NCBI GenBank assembly: GCA_009363875.1
Contig: CM018689.1
Location: forward strand, 57,227,741 to 57,291,740
Direction of reading: 5' to 3'
Source of the DNA: Mikania micrantha
Taxonomy: Eukaryota > Streptophyta > Magnoliopsida > Asterales > Asteraceae
Length of the DNA: 64,000 nt
Under the pieces are notes generated by a model. It made no database searches and was not told where the DNA came from. It was given only the letters and a program-made list of their open reading frames with translations. Positions 37,561 to 47,155 of the stretch are shown here, piece by piece. Position numbers and translations under genes: made by a program. Positions within the stretch are counted from its first letter, which is position 1. Each line of letters begins with the position of its first letter.

Positions 37561-37790
37561 TGAACTTTCAAGTGTTGTCGATATAAGCCTTTGTTACTAA
37601 TATTATATAGATTGTGGATTTTCAATTTCTTTGGTGAAATTTCTTCATCTTTCCCCCCAATCGGCAAATCCTACTGAAGAATGAATATACCAGGTATGTT
37701 TGTTTGTTTATGAACTTTCAAGTGTTGTCGATATAAGCCTTTGTTACTAATATTATATAGATTGTGGATTTTCAATTTCTTTGGTGAAAC
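37491..37790. repeat. 150-bp exact-looking tandem duplication
   Basis: 37491-37640 (starts TTCTTCATCTTTCCCCCC) is repeated at 37641-37790 without a visible difference. It includes the tail of the SINE and AATATTATATAGATTGTGG. It lies in the CPL4 5' UTR intron. Recent, or an assembly effect. Confidence 0.85.
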
Positions 37791-38430
37791 TAAGATCAAT
37801 AATTTGGAATACCATCAACACTACATGGGATGCCAAAATCACTGGGATTTAAAACTTTTATTCTACAAGTTCCCAGCCCTAAAATCATAAAAGATCGTCC
37901 CTAAAATCATCAAAGATCATTCAACCACAAAACAGAAAGTTAAAATCCGAATATATATACGGATAGAAAGCTTTTAAAAAAGATTGATTTGATCAATTTG
38001 TATTCTCTTAGGACTTTCATCAAACACATAATACGCAAGCGACCTATAGGCATACTCTCGTCAAGAATCTTGGAAATTCGTTTCATATAAATTATATACT
38101 AGAACAATACAACATTATTAGATTTTTTAAAAAAGAAATTCTATAACTAGAACAAATCGAACCTTAATCGTCACCAGTCACCACCGCAGAATTGCCGATG
38201 ATCACCGGATATTGGCGCTCGCCCACCTATGTATGTAGGATGGTGTGTGTGGATATAGGAACAGATTGCAACCCCCAAACCAATTCGTCCAATCCGAAAC
38301 CTGAAAACCCTCGAATGCAATCAAGTTTTCAAAACCCTGCTGTGAATGAAAGGGGGCGGGAATTTTCCGATTTGTTAATGGATTTTCTTGAATTAAAATC
38401 AAGTTTATCGGTCAAATTTTCTCACCATGG

Positions 38431-39959
38431 ATAATCAAACCGACATTACCTTCTAAAATTTACCCTGAATCTTCAATCAATCTCAAAATTAAATATAATA
38501 TAATTTTAGGGAAGGGTTACTCTAGAGTCTAAATACAACATTTTACCTAAAATTAAGCAAAAACTGTTATATGACGACTACAAGGCTACCCACAGCGGTC
38601 ATCTTACTGAAATCTCACCATATTAAATTTTTTTGTCACGTCATCATCTTATTGAAAAACCTTTCCCTACTGAGCCACATCGTCACTAATTATAATTTTT
38701 ATCTGTTATTAAACCCATTGTGGGTCCCGTTTTTTAAAATGGACCAATTAAATCTATTGAAGTTCAACGGGGAGCGGGAGCCATTTGAAGCAAAAATTTG
38801 ACCCCACTAGGAGGGTGTTCCCACTGGATCTCACTACTTCCACAGGGTGACCACTGCTCATGGTCTAACCAAATATGATTGAATTCATCTAGATGACTTT
38901 GAAATGTCTCATTGAACTAACATTTTAACCAAATACCTTAACGTTAAAGTTAAATCCTAAATCTTAAAACTAAACTCTAAATCTATAACTAAATCCGAAA
39001 AGCTAAAATTTAAATCTTAAAAGCTAAACTCTATAATTAAACGTTAAGTTAAAACATAAAAACTAAATTTTAAAAGTTAAAACGTAAAAACTAAGATTTT
39101 ATAGTTCGACGAGACGATTCTGACGCAAAGCCAAACTGGAGTTCTGGAGAGAAGGCAGTGAACAGAGTTGGCGGTTCGAGGACGGATGGAAACCGAAATA
39201 AGTTCAATTGAACTCATTAGAGTTGTCACATGCTAATTTTTAATACTTGTTTTATATTTTCTAGCTAAATATTTTTCCTATCTAAACATACTCTTATAAT
39301 TATATGCCAAATCATTCAAACCCGAATGAACGGCCTAACATGGAATCACCAAGTCACTATTTTCTGCTATTTACAAGTGATAAAACACTTATGTTCAAAA
39401 ACGGTTGGTTCTAGACAGCCTAAAACTTTATTATGATGGTACTAACAAGTAGGGGCACCGAGATTCGAGTGCTTACGACGAGCCATGAAAGAATGCTCCT
39501 TAACTCATTCAAATATTGAAGTAAGGGTGTTCAAAAAAATGAAAATCGTTTGATACTGGAACAAATAGTATTCGCAACTGAAAAAAATCGAACGGAATTA
39601 TGAATTCGATTTTCGGTTTCAAAATTTTTTTTTAATTTGGTTTGTTTTGTTAACCTATTAAACCGAATTCAGATTTAAATTTATTACCTTGTTAATAATA
39701 TATAAGGTTGAATTCGATTTATTCAGTTGAATTCGGATCGGTTTATTCAACTTTTAATTGGTTTATTTGGATAGTAATAACCTATATTTATAATATTTAA
39801 GTATTTTAAATATAAAATGCAATTCATCTTTAACACTCAAGTTGTGCGAATCACGTTGTAAAATATGTAAATAAATGTACTAATAATTGAAATTAGGTAA
39901 AAATGAAAGTCATTAATGATATTATACACAAAGTTATACAACTTAAATATATATAAATA
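38431..39959. other. Gene-free stretch with a degenerate CTAAA-rich repeat
   Basis: 38935-39110 is built of loosely repeated words such as TAAAACTAAA, AAATCTTAAA and CTAAACTCTA, which recalls decayed telomere-like repeats but is not exact. The rest is A+T-rich with no recognisable exon. The 76-aa ORF at 38571 shows no family features. Confidence 0.4.
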
Positions 39960-41613
39960 CTAGGTTAAATCCCGTGTGTTACACGGGTTGAATAATAAAA
40001 AATATTACGTACCAATAATTTCTTTCAAATGAAAAAGAGAGATTAAAGATTGATAAAAGACAAGCATAAACCTAAAAACCAATTACAAAAGCTTATTTTC
40101 ATCATTAGTAGTACACTTCTTCATGAAAATGCTGCAAACTTGTGCATTGCATATTAAACAATTGATTACAATCAAATTCATTAATGTAAATAGTTACAAT
40201 AAGTTAAAAAACTCAAGAACATGATATCTGGTTTATTTTTATAGACATTCTCTTTTTTTTATAAATAAAATACATATTCAAAAAGTCAATCATTTCCATG
40301 TTGCAACAAACATGATTACTTTTTAAGAGGTAAAATAAATCTTTCACAACAGTATGAGACATATGTAATACATTTAAGCTAACATAGACCAATTGTTTGA
40401 AAGTTGTATTGTCTTAGGTCAGTACATCTCCTAAGAAGAGATGGTCACTATGTATGATATATGACGCATAATAATTTGCATGATAACTCAAAGTGGTGGA
40501 TATGTGAACCACTTACCAAATATGACTCCATATTAAATTTAACTTACAAACATAAATCAAATAACAACACTCACCACAAAACTAAATAATCCACCTTCAA
40601 CATTTGGTCTCAGTCCTCTGCACACTGTCATTTTCTGTTGGGTCAGACATTCAAAAAAAATATAGTGTTACTAACAAATTCAAATTAAATTTAAACAATA
40701 AATAAATAAAAGAACAACCACAATAAATCCATAAGTACAATCAAACCGACTTGCATTGTAATTGGACGTGTAAGTGTTCTCAATCTGCTCTATAAGACTA
40801 ATGGACATCTCACAGTTTCACTTCAACCATGAATACAATTATCGTTCTAACTGCTTTTGTCAACAATTTGCTTCAACAAATTCGCATAGTTCAAAATTAA
40901 GGGGAAAATATTACAAATCATTTGATTCTTTAAATTAACGTACATTTCTAAATACATTATCAAATCTAAAATTATATGAGCTACTTTATTTAGTTTTATG
41001 TAATGACTTTGTATGATCAATCCTAATTCTTTGAACCTCCGACAATTAAGCAACGTTATTTAATCCCTATTAAGGACTATTACAAAAATCAACCAAATTC
41101 ATGCAAGATAACTTATACTTAAATTGTTTTTTACAATTTATGATAATTTAATGTGTTAAAATTAACCATCATAATCGACCAATGAAAAGCAATTATAAAT
41201 TTGAATATATCAAAATAAGAATGCTATTTTGCCAAATCTGAATCAAGAATTGTCACACCCCGGGCCGGCGGGGTAGGATCGGATGTCCCCGTCGGGCGGA
41301 AGGTTCCCGGGGCGCGATATCGTGGATGATAATCGGGTTGATCAGATTGTTTACATAGCATCAATGTTAAGAATATCTAAAGCACAATTAGCATTAAACT
41401 AGGATTACAAAGTTAAATTACAGCATCAGTGTTTGATAATTTAACTAAGTAAACCTATCCAAAAGAATCAAATGTTTCTATCTTGTATCTGTACAAGATA
41501 TCCAAAAGAGATTCGTATTAACTACAAAAGATGTGCTTTCAAAAGTCTGCTAGGTCCTCTAGTTGGGCTGCCTAGCATGCAATCCTGAGCATTAGATTAT
41601 ACCTGTGCATCAC

Positions 41614-43198
41614 CTGAGAAAGCATGTAAAAGAAACAAGGTCAACACAATGGTTGGTGAGTTCATGTAGTTTGTAAGTTTAAAATAGCTTTAACAACCTC
41701 CTTCGATAACACCTTAACCTCATTAACATCACCTGTATCATCTAACTCGGTATGCTTATATATAGGGCATACCCCTGAGTCGAGCCTACGACCCGCCCAG
41801 ACGCCATCCCACCACATACTAAGTCACATAGGACATTGATGCTAATGATAATTAAGCGTTTTATCTACCATCCAATCCCGTTCCCGTTATCGTTTGAGCA
41901 TTTTGTATATAAGTTTACCCCATGCACCAATAGTATCCGTGAGTTTAGCCTGATAGTTACCGATATGGATAACCGAATGCCCGAAGGAATCCAATATCAA
42001 TCCAGACCAGCCCCAGGTATAATTAGCAACTCAGGGGGAGATAGAGGATTTCCAGGTCGACACAAAGTCAACTAAGGATCACCAATATCGTCCTAGTTAC
42101 TGATCACCCAGGTAAATAGTTGTGGGAAGCACTGCATGGCAAGCACTGAGAGGCCATCAGTCAATTTCCTCGATTGAGACCATGAAGAACACCCTATGGC
42201 AAGCACTGAGAGACCATAGTAGATGCCTTCTAGTCCCGACTGTGAAGAACACATGAAGGCAAGCACTGAGAGACCAACTATTGTTCTTACAGTCCCGACT
42301 AGGAAGAACACATGAAGGCAAGCACTGAGAGACCAACTATTGTTCTTCCATAGCCAATAGTTTTAGCATACAAAGAGTCCAGCATTTACGTAACTTGTGC
42401 ACAAGAACTAGCTTTACAACCGGTAAGGCAAGCACTGAGAGGCCAAACCGTTGTTTGAGCATGGCAATCACATAGCATTCAAGAGTTTATAGTATCCATA
42501 GCTTCAAGTATTCAATGTGTATTTATGTATGTATGTATGTATTTAGTATCCCTATAGCATTATAGCATCATTAGCCTTTAGTGTCTACATTAATCTCTAG
42601 CATAAAACCCATAGCATTAACAAGTAGCATAGTCTCATAGCATTAGTATTAAGCATAACCCGTAGTGTTAGTTTGTAGCATAAACCCGTAGTATTAGCAT
42701 TTAGTTTAACCCGTAGTCTTAGTGTTTAGCATGACTCATAGTATTAGCTTGTAGCATAACCTCATAACATTAGCATCCACAATAGCATCATCAGATAGTA
42801 TATACCCTTAGCACTTGGTATTAACACATAGCTTTAGTATTAGCAAGTAGCTTATGCCTTTAGCACTTGGCATAATCAAATAGTATTTAGTTTAAATAGT
42901 GTCTCATGCCTTTAGCACTTGGCATAATCAAATAGCATTTAGTTTGAATAGTGTCTTATGCCTTTAGCACTTGGCATAATCAAATAGCATTTAGTTTGAA
43001 TAGTGTCTTATGCCTTTAGCACTTGGCATAATCAAATAGCATTTAGTTTGAATAGTGTCTTATGCCTTTAGCACTTGGCATAATCAATAGTATAAAAGCA
43101 TTTTGTTAAATTTAAAACATTTGTTTTAAAAAGTATAACATGCTTCTCAGTCCCGAGTTAAAAACCAAAATAGTTTGAAAAGGGACAATGAACTCACC
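41614..43198 (-). other. Putative LTR-internal intron in element D (3' LTR copy; 5' LTR copy at 50895-52479)
   Basis: The minus-strand donor is CAAG/GTGAGTTCAT (GT at about 43197). Its perfect 11-bp complement ATGAACTCACC reads on the minus strand at 41665-41655. A short stem CAAC/GTTG follows, then the acceptor TTTTACATGCTTTCTCAG ending at about 41614, 41 nt past the partner. The acceptor resembles that of LTR A (TTTTACATGTTTCAG). Intron length would be 1.58 kb. In the intact element it would remove part of the long RNA leader before gag. Confidence 0.5.
42130..43090 (-). repeat. Two minisatellite families in the LTR of element D (second copy 51411-52370)
   Basis: GGCAAGCACTGAGAG(A/G)CC recurs near 42140, 42199, 42259, 42318 and 42426 (mostly 60-bp steps). 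Farther on, about five units of about 60 bp with TTTAGCACTTGGCATAATCAA cover 42850-43090. Between them (42590-42790) are looser TAGCATTAG-type words. All lie between the donor and its partner. Confidence 0.85.
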
Positions 43199-43679
43199 TT
43201 GCAGTTGTGGTAGTTGACTTAGTCTAAATGAAAGAATACACGCGCTCTTGATTGTACTTGAGTGTGTTTTCACGATCTTGTATTGATTTGCACCATATCT
43301 GTAACTTATCAGTATAAGTTTGTAGGATTTTGTGCGTATGTGTAGGTGTTAGCCACAAGTTTGGCTAACCCTTGTAAGTCTCGGTTGTCATTCGGCCCTT
43401 CTGTACTTGTTATTGATATTCCCATCCTTGTACTAATTAACATGGTTTTGTTTCATACCTTATTACTTGTTTTAAGTTTATCTTGACTGGAAATTATCAT
43501 GTAATATAGCTTGACCCCTTATCATCTTCTAAGTATAAAGTTTAACCCTTTAGTTCTAAAACTTAGTGTGTTATCCGAGTAAATCTTGTTTTGTTACCGA
43601 CATATCTATTAACCCATCATGACTTTTCTTTGTAAAGTTTAGTGTTTTAGACTTTGTGAAGCCATCTAAACCATCATGG

Positions 43680-44175
43680 CTAAGCATTAGGCCTTGGGCC
43701 AAATTCTATGGGCCTTGGGCCCATTTTGTTGGGCCTAACAGATTTTTATCATGGGCCAACATAAAAATAGTCCTTGGGCCAAAATGGGCCTCATCCGTTT
43801 GGGCCAATGCAAGTGTGGGCCAAGGATAAGGGCTGTTGGGCCTGTGCAAGGTTATTGGGCCATAATAAGGTTAATTGGGCCAAAGGAACCTGTGGCTAAT
43901 TAAATGGACTAAACAAGTAGAGTTGGCCTTAAACCGAAGTGGGCCAAGAGGGTGGGCCGAAAATCAAATGGTACTGGGCCGAAATGCTCCTGGGCCCAAA
44001 ACAGGTTAGTTGGGCCGTATGACTGGGCCAAAAAGGGGCTGTTGGGCCAACTGTTGGGCTTGCTACTCATCTCGGCTAACCACATGGAGCTGGGCTGGAA
44101 TGGCTTCTGGGCCAACAGCCACATGGGCTTCTGTCTATAGTTATTGGGCCTGAAGATTTCTGTTGGGCCTGATTG
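43680..44175 (-). repeat. TGGGCC-rich short-word block (second copy 52961-53456)
   Basis: TTGGGCC or TGGGCC (minus strand GGCCCA) occurs more than 20 times in 500 bp at irregular spacing. GGCCCA (TGGGCC) is also the core of plant site II (TCP-type) promoter elements, but here the block lies downstream of the TATA box in the presumed transcribed leader. ORFs across it are by-products. Confidence 0.7.
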
Positions 44176-44214
44176 TGTAATCAGGATGAGTTGACCAAGC
44201 CCAATGAATAGGAA

Positions 44215-44632
44215 TCATTGACTGGCCGTAGGTGGTTGTGGCTCGGCTGAATGGTGGTGGTCGGATGGCTGTTGCCCAACTACTGGTGACTGAATAATAT
44301 GGTGGTTGACTGGGCATCTCCGAATGAAGGGTGGTCGAAAGGGGGTGGCGACCGGCGAATGTCTGGTGGGCGAAGGAGGGTAGCCAGCGAATGAGGGGGT
44401 TGGCCGAAGGAGAGAGGTCGAATGAAGGGTGGTTCGGCGGTTGGGGTGTTCATTCGAAGGTGGTGTGGTTCGGCCGAAGTAGCTGGGTCTCCTTCGGAGC
44501 TCTAGATGGCCATTCGACCATGGAGTCATTCGACCCACCGAAGGTCTCATTCGGCCAGTCGCCGTCCAGCGGTGTTTCTCCCCGACCAAGTGATGTCTCC
44601 GGTGGTGGTGTTAGGTAGGGAGGTGGTTTCAA
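44215..44632 (-). other. G+C-rich leader segment with short ORFs (second copy 53496-53913)
   Basis: Minus-strand ORFs of 124 aa (44589-44215) and 60 aa (44632-44450, starts MKPPPYLTPPPE) are Pro/Arg/His-rich and identical in both LTRs. They fall in the presumed RNA leader between the TATA box and the splice-donor motif. They match no family I know. They may act as upstream ORFs or be chance. Confidence 0.3.
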
Positions 44633-44952
44633 GAGTGTAGGACTCGAAATAGATGGTGGTGAGGCCGGTTTAGGGGTGTTTCAACAAAAAGGGTTGTGAA
44701 AACCCTAGTTTTCGCTACCTTGGTGGCTCATTACCTGAAATTTCAGTGAGTTTTTCTCTAGATCCGTTGTACTTTCATGTAGAGGGTGATGAGAGCTTCG
44801 TGTAGGTTCAAAAATGAGGCGATTTGGTGGAGTATTGACCAAGATATGAAGCTTTTAAGCTTCAAAAATGGTGGGAGGATGATAACACCGGGATTAGGGT
44901 TTTCAAGTGGGGAAGAAAGAGAAGGAAATGAGTTATTTGGACTCATTAAGGA

Positions 44953-44960
44953 TATTTATA
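44953..44960 (-). promoter_or_regulatory. TATA box of the element D LTR (second copy 54234-54241)
   Basis: The minus strand reads GGGGTATAAATATCC, a good TATA box about 790 bp into the LTR. The U3/R border would be some 30 nt downstream. Confidence 0.5.
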
Positions 44961-45320
44961 CCCCGTGTGGGTTCGGGTTCGTTTTTCTTGCTCGGTTCGT
45001 ATTTTCGTTACGTTTCCGGAACGTAATGCGCGTTTTTCGTAGGTTTTAAATAAAAGAATTATTTTATGATGTTTTAAATACAAATATATTTTAATAAATT
45101 ATTTTAAATATCGTTTAGTTAATTTATTTAACGAATTTAATATTTTTACGCGTTTATTAAACCTGTTCGCGATTTCTTAAAACAGTTTCATTTAATTATT
45201 TAATGATGAGTTTCAAAATTGTAAAATAAGAAATATCTTATTTCTTTAACTTTATGGTCGTTCGTATCTTTTATCGCTTTCGTTTTCGTTTCGTCAGAAC
45301 GCGTCACCATCGCGCGTATT

Positions 45321-45342
45321 CGTTCGAATCGTCATTCGAACG
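45321..45342. promoter_or_regulatory. Perfect 9-bp inverted repeat in U3 of element D (second copy at about 54564)
   Basis: CGTTCGAAT and ATTCGAACG are separated by CGTC, about 360 bp upstream of the TATA box. It is a plausible dimer-protein site. It is present in both LTRs. Confidence 0.4.
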
Positions 45343-45752
45343 AACACGACGATGGTTTTGCTTTCCGACTTTTGTTTTCTACTTTTCAGTTATTATTTCA
45401 GAACGTTAAACTATCAGAATTACTCGTACAGATCGTCACCTATACGAATAATTCATCGGTTTAGCATTCCGTAACAACAACCGTTATCGTTTTGTTTTGT
45501 TTAACCTCACATACGTTTACACATAATAGCACATCAATAAGCCTTGGTTTCAATGTTCAATGTTGTCTGATGTGTTTCTGACTGTTAAACTGTAAAGTTT
45601 AATCAGATTTCAGAAACAATAGCATAATAGTTTACCGTTAAGCATTACGCAGTTGATAGTATATCAATAGTTTGCATAGTTTGTACCTGAGTTACCGTGC
45701 CTTTACTGTTCCGTTCACCGTTCCGGCGACGTTTCCGGCACAGTTGTTACAG

Positions 45753-45764
45753 TCTCCCCTTGTT
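45753..45764 (-). other. Polypurine tract of element D
   Basis: The minus strand reads AACAAGGGGAGA, two bases from the TGTAAC start of the 3' LTR. This is the plus-strand primer site expected of LTR retrotransposons. Confidence 0.8.
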
Positions 45765-45784
45765 AGAGAAATTTCGTACGAAAT

Positions 45785-47155
45785 TTAAGCATTGCTATCG
45801 GGTACAGCTTCCTCTGCGAACAACTGGGGGTACTTGTTTTTCATGTGATCTTCGCGTTCTCAAGTAAACTCGGGTCCGCGCCTTGAGTTCCAACGCACTT
45901 TGACAATAGGAATACGGCTTCGCCTTAATTGTTTAACCTTGCGATCCATAATCTCTAATGGTTCCTCAACAAAACGTAAGTGTTAATCCAATTGAATTTC
46001 TTCAATTGGTATGATAAGAGTTTCATCAGCGAGGCATTTCTTTAAGTTTGAGACGTGAAAAACGTCATGTACACCACTAAGTTCATCCGGTAAGCTCAAT
46101 CTGTATGCTACAGGACCAATACGTTCGATGATTTCGAACGGTCCCACATATCGTGGTGTTAATTTGCCTTTCTTTGCGAATCGAACCACGCCCTTCCATG
46201 GGGAAACCTTCAACATGACACTGTCTCCCACTTGGAATTCCAACGGCTTACGCCGTTTATCAGCATAGCTCTTTTGTCTACTTCGTGTTGCTTGTAGTCT
46301 TTGTTGTATCTGAGCAATCTTATCGGTAGTTTCTTGAATAAGTTCTGGCCCTGTGATTCGATTATCTCCCACTTCTGACCAACAAATCGGTGACCGACAT
46401 TTCCGACCATAGAGAGCCTCGAATGGGGCACAGCCGATGCTGCTGTAATAACTGTTGTTGTAGGAGAACTCGATTAGTGGCAAATGAGAATCCCAATTAC
46501 CACCGAAGTCTAGAACACAAGTTCTCAACATATCCTCTAGGGTCTGAATAGTACGTTCGCTTTGACCATCCGTTTATGGATGATAAGCTGTACTCAAGTT
46601 CAATTGCGTCCCTAGAGATTTCTGTAACGATTGCCAGAACCTTGATGTAAATCTGCTATCACGATCTGAGATGATAGACAATGGCACACCATGGCGTACC
46701 ACTATCTCGTTGATGTAGAGCTTTGCTAGTTTATCCATCGTGTACGTTTCTCGCATCGGCAAGAAATGCGCAGATTTGGTTAATCGATCAACGATAACCC
46801 AAATAGTATCATGTCCACTGGAAGTGCGGGGTAGCTTGGTAACAAAGTCCATAGCTATTTGTTCCCACTTCCATAGTGGAATTTCAGGTTGTTCCAGTAA
46901 ACCGGAAGGTTTCTGGTGTTCCGCCTTCACCTTAGCACACGTAAGGCATCGACCAACATACTCCGCTATGTCTTTCTTCATGCCCGGCCACCAATAAAAT
47001 GCACGTAAGTCTTGATACATTTTATCAGCACCGGGATGCACAGAGTACTTGGTCTTGTGCGCTTCATCAAAAATAAGCTTCCTTAACTCATCTACTGTAG
47101 GAATCCATACGCGATCCTTGAAGTGCCTCTTGTTGTGCTTGCATAATGTGGTCAT
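45785..47155 (-). pseudogene. Broken integrase and chromodomain-like region of element D
   Basis: 47155-46574 encodes the zinc-binding part (His33, His40, Cys70, Cys73 of this segment) and the catalytic core with DFVTKLP and ISDRDSRF. A stop codon (46574-46576) lies just before the motif with the catalytic Glu. The same frame continues as 46573-45986 with ALYGRKCRSP and the GPY/F-type module (YVGPFEII). It is then cut by stops at 45983 and 45860, in a segment like the chromodomain end of Tekay-type chromoviruses. Its natural stop is at 45785. It is also out of frame with gag-RT upstream. It cannot make a working integrase. Confidence 0.85.

Larger units (their letters stand above)
37059..38430 (-). 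promoter_or_regulatory. CPL4 5' UTR intron and probable leader exon
   Basis: The acceptor AAATTACAG lies directly upstream of the CPL4 start. A donor-like AAG/GTTCG on the minus strand is at about 38160, downstream of a less A+T-rich segment (38165-38420) that could be the non-coding first exon. The ORFs at 38192-38434 lie in this leader. No TATA box is clear. Inferred from splice motifs only. Confidence 0.4.
41251..45751 (-). repeat. 3' LTR of element D
   Basis: 4501 bp from TGTCACACCCCGGG to GTTGTTACA (plus-strand reading). It contains the putative intron, two kinds of minisatellite, a TGGGCC-rich block and a TATA box. It keeps a 38-bp segment next to the TATA box that the other LTR lacks. 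Confidence 0.95.

Noticed and set aside
42130..43090. Evenly spaced repeats resembling a CRISPR array
   Set aside because: Plant LTR minisatellite; the spacers are also repetitive and both LTRs carry it. No cas genes, and the genome is nuclear eukaryotic.
43952..44140. 62- and 71-aa ORFs rich in Trp-Ala-Gln or Gly-Pro
   Set aside because: Products of the TGGGCC-rich block, overlapping on both strands and repeated identically at 53190-53421.
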